From: Bacillota bacterium
Lineage (GTDB): Bacteria > Bacillota > Bacilli > Paenibacillales > Paenibacillaceae
Direction: 5' to 3'
DNA: 64,000 nucleotides
Assembly: GCA_023460795.1 (NCBI GenBank)
Contig: JAEWPC010000060.1
Span: 1-64,000, forward strand
Shown: positions 32,975-41,551 of the stretch, in pieces
How the letters are laid out: each line of letters opens with the position of its first letter
How positions within the stretch are numbered: position 1 is the first letter of the stretch
Notes under the pieces: model-generated
Told to the model about the DNA's origin: nothing
The model's input: the letters and a program-made list of their open reading frames with translations, nothing else
Database searches by the model: none
Translations under genes and position numbers: made by a program

Positions 32975-34210
32975 ATGAAAACCGCGATTTGGCTCTATTT
33001 GTTTCTGTTCGTCGCATTCTTCGACCTGCATGCGCAATATCCGATGCTTACGCCGTTCGCCGTGTCTCTCGGAGCTGCCCCTTCCTTCATCGGTCTTGTA
33101 ATGGGAATGTATTCTCTGACTCACTTGCCCGGCAATCTGCTTGCCGGATATGGCGTCGACCGGTTCGGCAGCCGTTTTTTCATTATGGCCAGCCTCTCCG
33201 GCGCCGGATTGCTATTGCTGTTCCAGTCTCGGGTGACGGACCCTTGGGATCTTCTGTATATACGATCGATCAGCGGATTCGTGCTTGCGTTCCTATCCCC
33301 CGCCTGCATGTCGCTGCTGGCCAGGTTGGCCAAGGACCATATCCAGCAAGGCAAGCTGATGGCCGGCAACGGCCTCGTCCATACGATCGCCTCCGTCGTC
33401 TCTCCGGCCGCCGGCGCATGGTTGGCCGCTACGATCGGCTTTAACCGGTCGTTCGCCATTCTCGGCTGGGTGTTGCTCATGACCGGGATCTGCTCCGTCT
33501 GGTTCATCCGCGAGCCGGCTAAATCGGAGGAGCAGCCGGGAGAAGCGCCTGCGGAGCCGGTTACTCCGGCGCTATCGCATGCGCATGCTCACGGCCAGCC
33601 GCCGAAGCCGGATACGGAGGATGACGGGCAAGGCGCACCAAGCAAATTCCCTTGGTCCGTGTTCGCTCTGCCGGTCAGCATGGCTTTCGCGCAAGGCATA
33701 CTGGCTTTCGAGCTTCCGCTGAGAGGCACGACGAGCGCCGAGATCATGACGACCGGTCTGCTATTCTCCGTCGTCAGCTTAGGCGCTCTTGCTACGCTGG
33801 GACTGTTGTTCCTCAACCGCTACTTGCCTTATACCCGCACGGTCTCGGGCGTCTTGTTGCTAGCCCTTGCCTATTACGGACTTGCCGCAGGCTGGCCGGT
33901 CCCGCTGCTGCTCCTGCTATTCGTCATCGGCATGTCCAAGGGAATCATCTTCCCCGCGATGACATCGCTCATGCTGCAGCTTAGCGGTCCGTCACGGTAC
34001 GGAAGAACGTTCTCTACGTTGTCCATCGCCTTATCGATCGGCTCGTTCCTCGGTCCCGTCGCCGCCGGGGCGTCGCGCCATTCCTTCTCGCCGTATTTTC
34101 TCTCGTTCCTCGTCCTGATGACCGCGCTCATTATTCTGTTCCCGAGGCCGATCTTCCGCATGAATTGGACTTCTCCACCTAGATACTCGCACACGTCGAG
34201 TTCTAGGTAG
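32975..34210 (+). CDS. MFS-family transporter
   Basis: This 411-residue protein has about twelve membrane segments in two halves, with a His-rich central loop (about 195-215; HAHAHGQPPKPD). It shows the MFS-type loop (GYGVDRFGSR) after the second helix. It probably exports or imports a small molecule by proton exchange; substrate unknown. AAGGAGG precedes the ATG at good spacing. It is divergent from the membrane protein gene at 32350-32805. Confidence 0.85.
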   Translation: MKTAIWLYLFLFVAFFDLHAQYPMLTPFAVSLGAAPSFIGLVMGMYSLTHLPGNLLAGYGVDRFGSRFFIMASLSGAGLLLLFQSRVTDPWDLLYIRSISGFVLAFLSPACMSLLARLAKDHIQQGKLMAGNGLVHTIASVVSPAAGAWLAATIGFNRSFAILGWVLLMTGICSVWFIREPAKSEEQPGEAPAEPVTPALSHAHAHGQPPKPDTEDDGQGAPSKFPWSVFALPVSMAFAQGILAFELPLRGTTSAEIMTTGLLFSVVSLGALATLGLLFLNRYLPYTRTVSGVLLLALAYYGLAAGWPVPLLLLLFVIGMSKGIIFPAMTSLMLQLSGPSRYGRTFSTLSIALSIGSFLGPVAAGASRHSFSPYFLSFLVLMTALIILFPRPIFRMNWTSPPRYSHTSSSR

Positions 34211-34296
34211 CGGCATATGCTGACAATGAAGCCTACGCTTTATCCCATTGCTGCCGCGGGGCTCCATCTCAGCTTGCCGAAGAGGGGTGAACGCGC

Positions 34297-34380
34297 ATGT
34301 CCACTGTTATCGGAGCTAACACCACGATCGTTCTCGTCCTGTTCATTCTGCTCGTCATCGTCCTTAGAGCCGGTTATTAA
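34297..34380 (+). CDS. tiny YjcZ-like sporulation membrane protein
   Basis: A 27-residue ORF with AGAGGGGTGA 6 bp before the ATG. The peptide is MSTVIGANTT followed by one hydrophobic segment (IVLVLFILLVIVLRAGY). The VLFILLVIV core resembles YjcZ-family sporulation peptides of Bacillaceae. The full peptide is close to that family's size (about 25-50 residues). An inverted repeat (AGAGCCGGTT/AACCGCTCT) follows immediately. Confidence 0.65.
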   Translation: MSTVIGANTTIVLVLFILLVIVLRAGY

Positions 34381-34539
34381 CCGCTCTTAACCTGCCAAGG
34401 ACTACAGGAGCCACAAGCTCGAGGGGGCCGCGCTGCGGCCCTTTGCCTTGGCTGAAATACATATGCGGACGCACCCCGTGGTACAATGGAGAGAACTATC
34501 GCCCATTCCATTCCATGGCCGAAACGGAGGCTCTCGAAA

Positions 34540-34905
34540 GTGGACGCTGCGATCATCGTAGAAGGAAAGAACGACCGCTCCCGTTTATCCCGCGTGTTAT
34601 CCGCCGAAATTCCGATCCTGTGCACGTTCGGAACGCTGAACACGGAACGAATCGAATCGCTTCGCAAGGCGGTCGGAGACCGCCAGGTGTACTTGTTCAC
34701 CGACCCCGACTCATCGGGCCGGCGCATCCGCGGCGTCCTTCGGGACGTATTCCCGGACGCCGAACATATTTACACGCGCCGCGGGTATAACGGCGTCGAG
34801 GGAACTCCGGAGGAATATTTGATTCAACAACTGGAGAAAGCCGGATTGGAAGCTTATATTCTCTACCCCGATCCGCCGCTCACGGCTTGGCCGAAGGGAG
34901 AATAA
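34540..34905 (+). CDS. Toprim-domain protein (RNase M5-like)
   Basis: This 121-residue protein is a near-complete Toprim fold: the conserved Glu in AIIVEGKNDRSRL at the start and the DxD in VYLFTDPDSSGRRIR, with HIYTRRGYNGVEGTPEE after it. It resembles the catalytic domain of ribonuclease M5, which matures 5S rRNA, but it lacks the family's C-terminal domain, so the true role may differ. The GTG at 34540 follows GGAGG at 9 bp. A longer frame begins at 34486 without a site. No 5S rRNA gene is in the window. Confidence 0.85.
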   Translation: MDAAIIVEGKNDRSRLSRVLSAEIPILCTFGTLNTERIESLRKAVGDRQVYLFTDPDSSGRRIRGVLRDVFPDAEHIYTRRGYNGVEGTPEEYLIQQLEKAGLEAYILYPDPPLTAWPKGE

Positions 34906-34907
34906 AC

Positions 34908-34945
34908 AAAGGGACGAAGCAGCGATTATGCTGATCCGTCCCTTT
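34908..34945. terminator. bidirectional terminator
   Basis: Stem AAAGGGACG/CGTCCCTTT with a 20-base loop, between the convergent Toprim and Sco-like genes, followed by T-rich flanks on each strand. Confidence 0.75.
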
Positions 34946-34955
34946 CGTCTTCCGA

Positions 34956-35690
34956 TTAGAGGACTTTTTTAACTTGAGCGACCATATCTGCCGGCTGCAG
35001 CTTCTGCTCTCCCGCGTCCGCTTCGATATAGTCCATGCCGGATATCCAATCCCGGATCTTCCCGTTCTCGTCCAATAGGACGACGACGTTGGAATGGCTG
35101 AAATTGCCCTGCTCGTCCTTGTACACCATGACGCCGAATTTCTCGGCGATGGCCGCCGTTTCCTTCTCGTCTCCGCGCAAGAACTTCCATCCCGCTAAAT
35201 CCGCATCGAATGTATCCGCGTAATCTTTAAGCACTTCGGTCGTATCGTGCATAGGGTCGATCGATACCGACAGCATCTGTACCTTGTCCCCGAACAACCC
35301 CTCTTCCTTTAGCTCGTCCTGAACCTGGGACAGAATCGCCGTTGTCGGCGGGCACACGTCCGGGCAGCTGGCGAAGAAGAAGTACAGCAGGCGAACTTTG
35401 CCGTTCGTGTTCTGCAGCGTAACCTCGTTGCCGTCCGTATCGGTGAACGAGAAGTCGGTGCCGCCTTCCTGGACGGGCAGCTCGTTCGCATTCTTATTCG
35501 TTTCGTTCTGGCTGTACAGCAGATAACCGCCTAACGCCAAGCAGACGACCAGCATAATGAGCGGAAAAGTATAGCGTTGCAAGAAGGTGCGGTCCTGCTT
35601 AACCGGTGCGACTCCAACTTGGTCGTTGGAATTATTGACCGTCACATTAACTTGATTAGCATTCTGGTTATCGTTTCGTTCCTGCTCCAT
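34956..35690 (-). CDS. SCO1/SenC-family copper chaperone
   Basis: This 244-residue protein has an N-terminal hydrophilic tail, a membrane segment (about 40-58), and a thioredoxin-like domain (about 75-240). The domain carries the copper-binding CxxxC in ASCPDVCPPT and the conserved His in NFSHSNVVVL. It helps insert copper into the CuA site of cytochrome c oxidase. It begins 3 bp after ctaB, so haem O synthesis and copper delivery to the oxidase are co-expressed. No oxidase subunit genes are in the window. Confidence 0.92.
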   Translation of the reverse strand: MEQERNDNQNANQVNVTVNNSNDQVGVAPVKQDRTFLQRYTFPLIMLVVCLALGGYLLYSQNETNKNANELPVQEGGTDFSFTDTDGNEVTLQNTNGKVRLLYFFFASCPDVCPPTTAILSQVQDELKEEGLFGDKVQMLSVSIDPMHDTTEVLKDYADTFDADLAGWKFLRGDEKETAAIAEKFGVMVYKDEQGNFSHSNVVVLLDENGKIRDWISGMDYIEADAGEQKLQPADMVAQVKKVL

Positions 35691-35693
35691 TCG

Positions 35694-36551
35694 TTACACT
35701 CCATTCGTGTCGAGTATCATGACGAAAAACATGATCATCAAATAGTTGATCGAAATGATGAAGTCCGTTTTAGCCCACTTGTCATCGTCCTTGGCGCGGA
35801 AACCGGACACCGCGTGAATAAACCAAATGACGACGATGACCAGCGACAAGACGAGGAAGTACACGCCTACGTAATCGTAAGTGTACATCAGGATCGAAGC
35901 AGGAATTAACAAGATAATGTAAGGCAGCATTTGCCACTTCGTCCGGGTAACGCCTTTCACGACGGGCAAGAGCGGGAACCCCGCCGCCCGGTATTCCTCC
36001 ATGCGGCGAATGGCCAGCGACCAGAAGTGCGCCGGCTGCCAGAGGAACAACAGCGCGAATAAAATCCAAGCGCCGGCGTCCACTTCAGCGGTTACGGCGC
36101 AATAGCCGATAACCGGCGGCATCGCTCCGGAAATTCCCCCGATCGACGTGCTCCAGGTGGAGTTGCGTTTGAGCCACATCGTGTAGATGACGACGTACAC
36201 GAACATGCCCAGTAAACCCAGCCACCCCGTGAGCGGGTTAACGAGCAGGAACAGTACGGCCAGACCCGCGATGCCGAGCGCGATGGCATAGGCCAACACC
36301 GCTCCTGGGCTCATCCGCCCTTGCGGAAGCGCGCGATTGCGGGTACGGGCCATCTTCGTATCGAAATCGCGGTCCAAGTAATTGTTGAATACGCACGAGG
36401 AAGCCATCGTAAGCGCGGAGCCGAGCAGCATCCATACGAGCAGCCAACCATCGATATTCCATTTTGAAGCAACCCAGAAACCGCCGAATCCCGCGATCAG
36501 GTTCAATCGGATGATTCTCGGTTTTGTCAGGGCTACGAGATCTTTAAGCAC
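35694..36551 (-). CDS. ctaB: protohaem IX farnesyltransferase (haem O synthase)
   Basis: This 285-residue UbiA-family enzyme adds a farnesyl group to haem B to make haem O for terminal oxidases. It has about eight membrane segments and the prenyltransferase signatures NNYLDRDFDTKMARTRNRALP (here NNYLDRDFD and MARTRNRALP) and a second Asp-rich region. The GTG at 36551 follows AAGGAGGAGCAAC; a longer frame runs ten codons upstream without a site. It lies directly before the Sco-like gene on the same strand. Confidence 0.95.
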   Translation of the reverse strand: MLKDLVALTKPRIIRLNLIAGFGGFWVASKWNIDGWLLVWMLLGSALTMASSCVFNNYLDRDFDTKMARTRNRALPQGRMSPGAVLAYAIALGIAGLAVLFLLVNPLTGWLGLLGMFVYVVIYTMWLKRNSTWSTSIGGISGAMPPVIGYCAVTAEVDAGAWILFALLFLWQPAHFWSLAIRRMEEYRAAGFPLLPVVKGVTRTKWQMLPYIILLIPASILMYTYDYVGVYFLVLSLVIVVIWFIHAVSGFRAKDDDKWAKTDFIISINYLMIMFFVMILDTNGV

Positions 36552-36784
36552 GTTGCTCCTCCTTTGTGACGAACAGAGCATTTACGCCATTTTGTCTGTT
36601 CAATGATACCGCAAATGTTCAAGCATTGACAATGTTCGCCGTTCCGTGTTCATGAAATCGCCACCTGCTGTGAACAAGGTGCGAACGCGCCTAGAAATCG
36701 CCGTTGTGCCAAGCACACAATACCGCGCAGCTCAATACACTGTAATGCGACAAGTGCCTATTGAATTGAAGGAGGATTTATCAC

Positions 36785-37246
36785 ATGTTTAACAAAACGC
36801 CTTGGCCGTCCGCGCAACAACCGGGGATGATGCCGATGCCTGCTCAGATGCCAATGCCGATGCAAATGCCGATGCAGATGCCGATGCAGATGCCGGCCCA
36901 GATGCCGACAACGCTGCCGGCCCCGTTGCCTCCGGGAAGCGTACCGGTTTCGCCGGGAGCAACTCTTCCCGGTACGTTCGTTCCCGAGGAGTCTTACGTA
37001 GAGAACATTCTGCGGATGAACTTGGGCAAAGTTGCTACGCTGTACATGACGTACGAGAACAACTCCGAATGGAACGCCAAAATATTTAAAGGCGTGCTCG
37101 AGGCCGCCGGACGCGACCACATTATTATCAGCGATCCTGCGACGGGCAAACGTTACTTGCTGCTAACGCTCAACCTCAACTATATTACGTTCGACGAGCC
37201 GCTTAACTATACGCTTCCGTTCGGTACCGGCACAGCTACCCGCTAG
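36785..37246 (+). CDS. gerQ: spore coat protein GerQ
   Basis: This 153-residue protein has an N-terminal Met/Pro/Gln repeat (about 15-42; runs of MPMQ and MPAQ) and a conserved GerQ domain (about 67-145; SYVENILRMNLGKVATLYMTYENN, quoted in part, and GKRYLLLTLNLNYITF). GerQ is a spore-coat protein cross-linked by transglutaminase and needed for the cortex-lytic enzyme CwlJ to act in germination. The GGAGG site precedes the ATG. Its last 11 bases overlap the convergent gene's 3' end. Confidence 0.92.
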   Translation: MFNKTPWPSAQQPGMMPMPAQMPMPMQMPMQMPMQMPAQMPTTLPAPLPPGSVPVSPGATLPGTFVPEESYVENILRMNLGKVATLYMTYENNSEWNAKIFKGVLEAAGRDHIIISDPATGKRYLLLTLNLNYITFDEPLNYTLPFGTGTATR

Positions 37247-37523
37247 TCGCCTCGACGGGGCGGAACGTCCAGATGCGGAGCCCCGCTTCGCCGCCCTTTA
37301 TCCATAGCTTCATCTTCTCCCAGGAACGCCCTTCGCGGCGTTCCTTTTCGATTCGCGCGGCATGATCGGCGTCAAGAACCTGCCAAATCTCGACGAACAC
37401 GCCCGGTTGGGCCGTATTTTCCATAGCCTGCATGGACAAGCCTTCGTTCAACCGCTCACGGATCCACTTTAAGTAATCTTCGCGACATTCCTGCAATACG
37501 ACGTACTCGCAGAATAAGATCAT
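37236..37523 (-). CDS. conserved small protein, function unknown
   Basis: This 95-residue soluble protein (starting MILFCEYVV) is Arg/Glu-rich with a possible ferredoxin-like alpha/beta pattern; the central part (WQVLDADHAARIEKE) resembles antibiotic-biosynthesis-monooxygenase-type dimeric barrels, but I cannot confirm that. The ATG at 37523 follows GGGAG. A longer reading begins 15 codons upstream without a site. Its 3' end overlaps gerQ by 11 bp, and it diverges from the YfhP-like gene. Confidence 0.65.
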   Translation of the reverse strand: MILFCEYVVLQECREDYLKWIRERLNEGLSMQAMENTAQPGVFVEIWQVLDADHAARIEKERREGRSWEKMKLWIKGGEAGLRIWTFRPVEATSG

Positions 37524-37610
37524 GGAGCTCCCTGCCTTGTTTTTATAATTTCGCCGATAGTCGTCCATACTGAATCAGTAGCGTTCGATTAACGAAGGAG
37601 GCTCTTCGAC

Positions 37611-38594
37611 ATGGATACCGGCACCCATTTCGTGTTCGGACTCGGACTCGGCGGTCTGGCGATGGTCGATCCCGTCATTTCCTCGTACGATTACGGAGCC
37701 GTAGCCATCCTGCTCGGCACGGTGGCGGGTTCCAACGCCCCCGATCTGGACAGCGTGTTACGTCTCAAGAGCAATGCCGATTATATCAAAAACCATCGCG
37801 GCTTGTCCCACTCGTTTCCAGCGATTATCGGCTGGGCGTCCGTCATCACCGCTTGCGTCTCCCTAATCTTCCGCGACATCCCTTGGATGCATATCGGCTT
37901 CTGGGTACTGCTATCGGTCGTCGTTCACGTGTTCGTCGACTTGTTCAACTCCTATGGCACGCAAGCTTACCGGCCGCTTAGCCGACAATGGGTCGCCTGG
38001 AACATCATCCATATTTTCGACCCGTTTATTTTTTCCACCCATTTGCTCGCTATACTGCTGTGGATTTCCGGTTTCGCTTCTCCCACCGTCATTTTCCCCA
38101 TCTTATACGGAATGATCGCCGTCTACTACGTCTGGCGGACGATCGTTCATCGCAGCTTGACCCTCAAGATGCCGAAGATCGATTCAAGCAGGGAAAATAA
38201 CGACCGATATACGCTCATGCCTACGGTTTCGCTATACCGCTGGAACCTCGTTAAACAATCGGAGGACGGCAAATACCACATCGGCGAATGGGATAACGGC
38301 AAGCTGAAATGGTTGGATTCCATGAAATGCGACGTGCACCCGGCGCTCGAAGCTTCCAAAGAACATGAAGACGTTAAAGCCTTCCTCAGCGTTACGCCTT
38401 TCCCTTGCGGTCAAGTCACGAAGCAAACGTGGGGCTACGAGGTCAGATGGGTCGACGTGCGCTACCGGTACCGCAAGCAATATCCGTTCGTCGCCGTCGT
38501 CATGATGGATATGTCTTACTCGCCCCTTCAGTCTTTCGTGGGGTGGTTAAGCGACGAGAGGCTCGAGAAACGATTACGAATGAATTCGTACTGA
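37611..38594 (+). CDS. YfhP/YdjM-like metal-dependent hydrolase family membrane protein
   Basis: This 327-residue protein has several membrane segments (about 70-85, 95-110, 145-160 and 165-180) and the family motifs HFVFGLGLGG (about 6-15), APDLDS and NHRGLSHS (about 62-69), in which His and Asp residues may bind metal. The C-terminal part (about 190-327) is soluble. The family includes B. subtilis YfhP, which is proposed to regulate transcription of adjacent genes; no specific function is inferred here. GGAGG precedes the ATG. Confidence 0.82.
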   Translation: MDTGTHFVFGLGLGGLAMVDPVISSYDYGAVAILLGTVAGSNAPDLDSVLRLKSNADYIKNHRGLSHSFPAIIGWASVITACVSLIFRDIPWMHIGFWVLLSVVVHVFVDLFNSYGTQAYRPLSRQWVAWNIIHIFDPFIFSTHLLAILLWISGFASPTVIFPILYGMIAVYYVWRTIVHRSLTLKMPKIDSSRENNDRYTLMPTVSLYRWNLVKQSEDGKYHIGEWDNGKLKWLDSMKCDVHPALEASKEHEDVKAFLSVTPFPCGQVTKQTWGYEVRWVDVRYRYRKQYPFVAVVMMDMSYSPLQSFVGWLSDERLEKRLRMNSY

Positions 38595-38667
38595 AAGCGG
38601 AGGCTGCCCTCCGCTTTCTTCAGGTGCATAATCGGCTTGACTGTAGGCGCGCATAAGCGCACAATAT

Positions 38668-38695
38668 GAAAAGCCCGAGGCTAGCCTCGGGCTTT
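38668..38695. terminator. bidirectional terminator
   Basis: Stem AAGCCCGAGGC/GCCTCGGGCTT around TA. On the minus strand TTTTC follows. It serves the SASP gene and the convergent YfhP-like gene. Confidence 0.9.
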
Positions 38696-38715
38696 CGGCG
38701 AGTAACGAGTAATCG

Positions 38716-38925
38716 TTAACGTTGGCCGCCGGACAGTTGTTGCTCAGCGATTTGGACAAGCTTCTTCGTAATGTAACCACCCAGAGAACCTGCATCGCGG
38801 GATGTTACATTGCCGTAGTAACCATCTGCCGGAAGCGTTACGCCGAGGGATTGCGCAGCTTCGGTTTTCATGCTTTGCAATGCGGCTTTTGCTTGTGGAA
38901 CGATGATTTGGTTATTTCCTGCCAT
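38716..38925 (-). CDS. alpha/beta-type small acid-soluble spore protein
   Basis: This 69-residue protein is a typical alpha/beta SASP that coats spore DNA and protects it from UV and heat. The N-terminal repeat carries the GPR protease site region (LQSMKTEAAQSLGV) and the C-terminal repeat has GSLGGYITKKLVQIAEQQL. The GGAGA-type site is just upstream of the ATG. Sigma-G control is expected from the family. It is a single gene followed by a strong terminator. Confidence 0.96.
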   Translation of the reverse strand: MAGNNQIIVPQAKAALQSMKTEAAQSLGVTLPADGYYGNVTSRDAGSLGGYITKKLVQIAEQQLSGGQR

Positions 38926-39018
38926 GAGTGAATTCTCCTTTCGCTGATGATTGGTTGCAAGCTTGCTCTGTTAGTATGCTAGATGTACAGAAAAATATGC
39001 TCGAGGAGTTGTTACATT

Positions 39019-39201
39019 GTGAGTAAATCTCTGTCGCTATTTTTTGCCTGCACTTCCGTAGCGTTAATGCTTGCTACCGCATTTACCATCAGCGCGAACG
39101 GTTGGCTCGCGGCGCTATTCGGATTCATAACTTTAGCTTTTATCGGATATGGCTTTAGCTTGAAAGCAAGGGCTAACCGGTCTCGTCCATCGAAGGACTA
39201 G
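39019..39201 (+). CDS. small two-helix membrane protein (DUF5325-like)
   Basis: This 60-residue protein has two hydrophobic segments (about 5-25 and 27-45) and a basic tail (KARANRSRPSKD). It resembles the DUF5325/YlaF family of Firmicutes, known only by sequence. The GTG at 39019 follows GAGGAG at about 10 bp. A longer frame starting at 38983 lacks a site. The stop is 4 bp before the end of trpS, which converges. Confidence 0.6.
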   Translation: MSKSLSLFFACTSVALMLATAFTISANGWLAALFGFITLAFIGYGFSLKARANRSRPSKD

Positions 39202-39205
39202 GCCG

Positions 39206-40204
39206 TTAACGACGAACCGGCGGAAGGAAGCCCATCGCTTCCTTCACTTTCGCCAGCGTCCGTTCCGCGACGGCCGATGCGCGCTCCGCGCCAACGCGCA
39301 AGATTTCGCCGATTTCCCCGGAAGATCTGATGTCGCGGTACTTCTCTTGCAACGGCGTAAGCGCGTTAACGACGACTTCCGCCAAGTCTTTCTTGAATGC
39401 TCCGTAGCCTTGCCCGTCGTATGCGGCTTGGATTTGTTCCAACGATTGTCCGGAGCATTGAGCGTAAATGCTCATCAAGTTGCTGATCTCCGGCTTGTTT
39501 TGCACGTCGAATACGATATCCTTGCCCGTGTCCGTCTTGGCGCGGGCTATTTTCTTGCGGATGTCGTCCGGCGTATCGAGAAGGGCGATGTAGCTGCCCG
39601 CGTTAGGGCTGCTCTTGCTCATCTTCTTCGTTCCGTCGTCGAGAGACATGATCCTCGCGCCGACCTTAGGGATATAAGGCTCCGGAATGACGAACGTCTC
39701 GCCGAATCGGTAGTTGAACCGGCCGGCCAAGTCGCGCGTCAGCTCGAGATGCTGCTTCTGGTCGTCGCCTACCGGTACAAGATTCGTATTGTACAGCAGA
39801 ATATCGGCCGCCATGAGCGACGGATAGACGAACAAGCCTGCTCCGATCGCTTCCTTGCCCTCGGACTTATCTTTGAATTGGGTCATGCGCTCTAGCTCGC
39901 CCATATAGGACAGCGTCGTCATTAACCAGCCCAGCTCCGCGTGGGGAGAGACATGCGATTGCATGAAAATCGCCGCTTGCGCAGGATCTAAACCGGCGGC
40001 TACGAACAGCGCCGCGACCGCTTCGCTCTGCTCGCGAAGAGCGGCGGGCTCCTGCGGCACGGTTACCGCATGCAGGTCGACGACCATGAAGAAGCAATCG
40101 TGTTCATGCTGCAGCGCAACGAAGTTTTTCATCGCCCCGATGTAATTGCCGAGCGTAAGCTTGCCGCTCGGTTGAATACCGGATAATACGCGTAGTTTGG
40201 ACAT
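39206..40204 (-). CDS. trpS: tryptophanyl-tRNA synthetase
   Basis: This 332-residue class I enzyme charges tRNA-Trp. It has the HIGH-like segment PSGKLTLGNYIGA (about 10-22) and the KMSKS motif in KKMSKSSPN (about 193-201), with the anticodon-binding helices after it. The ATG at 40204 is preceded by AGGGG. A longer open frame continues through the T-box leader and is not coding. Expression depends on uncharged tRNA-Trp through the T-box. Confidence 0.96.
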   Translation of the reverse strand: MSKLRVLSGIQPSGKLTLGNYIGAMKNFVALQHEHDCFFMVVDLHAVTVPQEPAALREQSEAVAALFVAAGLDPAQAAIFMQSHVSPHAELGWLMTTLSYMGELERMTQFKDKSEGKEAIGAGLFVYPSLMAADILLYNTNLVPVGDDQKQHLELTRDLAGRFNYRFGETFVIPEPYIPKVGARIMSLDDGTKKMSKSSPNAGSYIALLDTPDDIRKKIARAKTDTGKDIVFDVQNKPEISNLMSIYAQCSGQSLEQIQAAYDGQGYGAFKKDLAEVVVNALTPLQEKYRDIRSSGEIGEILRVGAERASAVAERTLAKVKEAMGFLPPVRR

Positions 40205-40231
40205 TTGGATCGTACCCCTTTTTGTGAAAAT

Positions 40232-40499
40232 AAAAAAAAAGCCTCTCTCCGCAAGGGACGAGAAAGCCGTGGTGCCACCCTCATTCGTTCTGCGCATCGC
40301 AAGCCGCAAAACCTTCCGTTCCGTTATCGGGGAACGTCCGGAGAGCATGGGATCGGCTATATCGGTAACCGTCGTTTCGCTCTCGGCTCCAGGATCCATT
40401 CCGCGCAAGGGGCGCACCGGTTTCCAGCAACCACCGGCTCTCTGTGAGCGCTCCGCATTGACGTACTTGTTCCCTTCAACGCCGTAAGATGTCAAGTTT
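40232..40499 (-). promoter_or_regulatory. T-box riboswitch of trpS
   Basis: The conserved T-box AGGGTGGCACCACG is at 40281-40268, followed by a terminator hairpin and nine T (40232-40267). Upstream are the AGAGAG and GGTTGCTGG stem I distal elements and GGAATGGATCC, where TGG is the plausible tryptophan specifier. Uncharged tRNA-Trp would stabilise the antiterminator. This accounts for the roughly 400-bp gap before the permease gene. Confidence 0.9.
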
Positions 40500-40505
40500 T
40501 AACCT

Positions 40506-40533
40506 ATTATACGCTTAGCCTAGCCAATGTCAA
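40506..40533 (-). promoter_or_regulatory. promoter of the trpS T-box leader
   Basis: On the minus strand TTGACA (40533-40528), 16-bp spacer, TATAAT (40511-40506). Confidence 0.8.
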
Positions 40534-40615
40534 CACATCGCCCCGGGCCGTTCATATCCCCTTATGGTCAAGCATATGCTCTTATCATCCAAATTTAATG
40601 CCGGGAAGTGAGCAC

Positions 40616-41536
40616 GTGCGTTGGGACTTCGATAAGCTGCAGACGTTCAAGATCATCTTCATCAGCATTATTCTCGAAGCACTTCCGTTCCTGTTGATCG
40701 GCGTACTCGTATCCGCCATCCTGCAGGCATTCGTGTCGGACAGGCTCATCGGCAAGCTTACTCCCAGACATCCGATCGCCGGGGCGCTATTCGGCAGCTT
40801 GCTGGGCATCGTGCTCCCCCTGTGCGAGTGCGGCATGATCCCGATCGTTCGCAGGTTGATCCGCAAAGGTCTGCCCCCGTATATCGGGCTTACGTATATC
40901 GTCGCCGGACCGATCTTGAATCCCGTCGTAGTAGGCGCCACCTTCGCCGCGTTCCGCGCGAACCGCGAGCTGGCTTATTCGAGGTTTTACTTGGCTTTCA
41001 TCGTTTCCTTCGCGCTCGGGTTGCTGCTGTACTATTTCATGAAGTCCAACCCGATGAAAGCCGAGTCGCACCGTCATCATCACCATCATCACCATCATCA
41101 TGACCCTGCTCCCGGAAGTCCTTTCATGAGTAAACTCGCTCACACGCCCGGTCACGCTGCCGAGGAGTTTTTCGACATGGGCAAGTTTCTGTTGTTCGGA
41201 GCGTTCGTTACCGCCCTGTTGCAGACGATCATCTCGCGTCAAGCGATTTCCGCGGTTGCCGACCACGATGTCGGCTCTCAATTGTTCATGATGGGGCTGG
41301 CTTACGTGCTGTCGCTGTGCTCGACGTCCGACGCCTTCGTAGCCGCCTCCTTCAGCTCCATGTTCCCGCCTTCCGCGTTGCTTGCGTTCCTCGTATTCGG
41401 CCCGATGGTCGATCTGAAAAGCACGCTCATGCTCCTCTCCGTGTTCCGGCGCAAATTCGTACTGGCCTTCATCTTGCTCTTGTTCGCCTTGGTTTGGATC
41501 GGCTCGATGCTATTCGGCGAACTCGGATGGGTCTGA
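40616..41536 (+). CDS. UPF0718/YcgR-like permease
   Basis: This 306-residue membrane protein has about eight helices and the family motif PLCECGMIPIVRRL (about 69-82), with a conserved CGM turn. A cytoplasmic loop (about 145-165) contains a run of about nine histidines, which looks like a metal site. The GTG at 40616 is preceded by GAAGTGAG; an in-frame ATG at 40598 has no site. It lies 15 bp before a TIGR03943 protein gene; the pair matches YcgR/YcgQ of B. subtilis. A role in metal or small-molecule transport is suggested by the loop only. Confidence 0.82.
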   Translation: MRWDFDKLQTFKIIFISIILEALPFLLIGVLVSAILQAFVSDRLIGKLTPRHPIAGALFGSLLGIVLPLCECGMIPIVRRLIRKGLPPYIGLTYIVAGPILNPVVVGATFAAFRANRELAYSRFYLAFIVSFALGLLLYYFMKSNPMKAESHRHHHHHHHHHDPAPGSPFMSKLAHTPGHAAEEFFDMGKFLLFGAFVTALLQTIISRQAISAVADHDVGSQLFMMGLAYVLSLCSTSDAFVAASFSSMFPPSALLAFLVFGPMVDLKSTLMLLSVFRRKFVLAFILLLFALVWIGSMLFGELGWV

Positions 41537-41551
41537 GGAGGGAATGTCGCA

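Noticed and set aside
41065..41100. Poly-His tract as a vector tag or contamination
   Set aside because: It is inside an otherwise normal permease gene with a conserved partner, and His-rich loops occur in natural metal-related membrane proteins.
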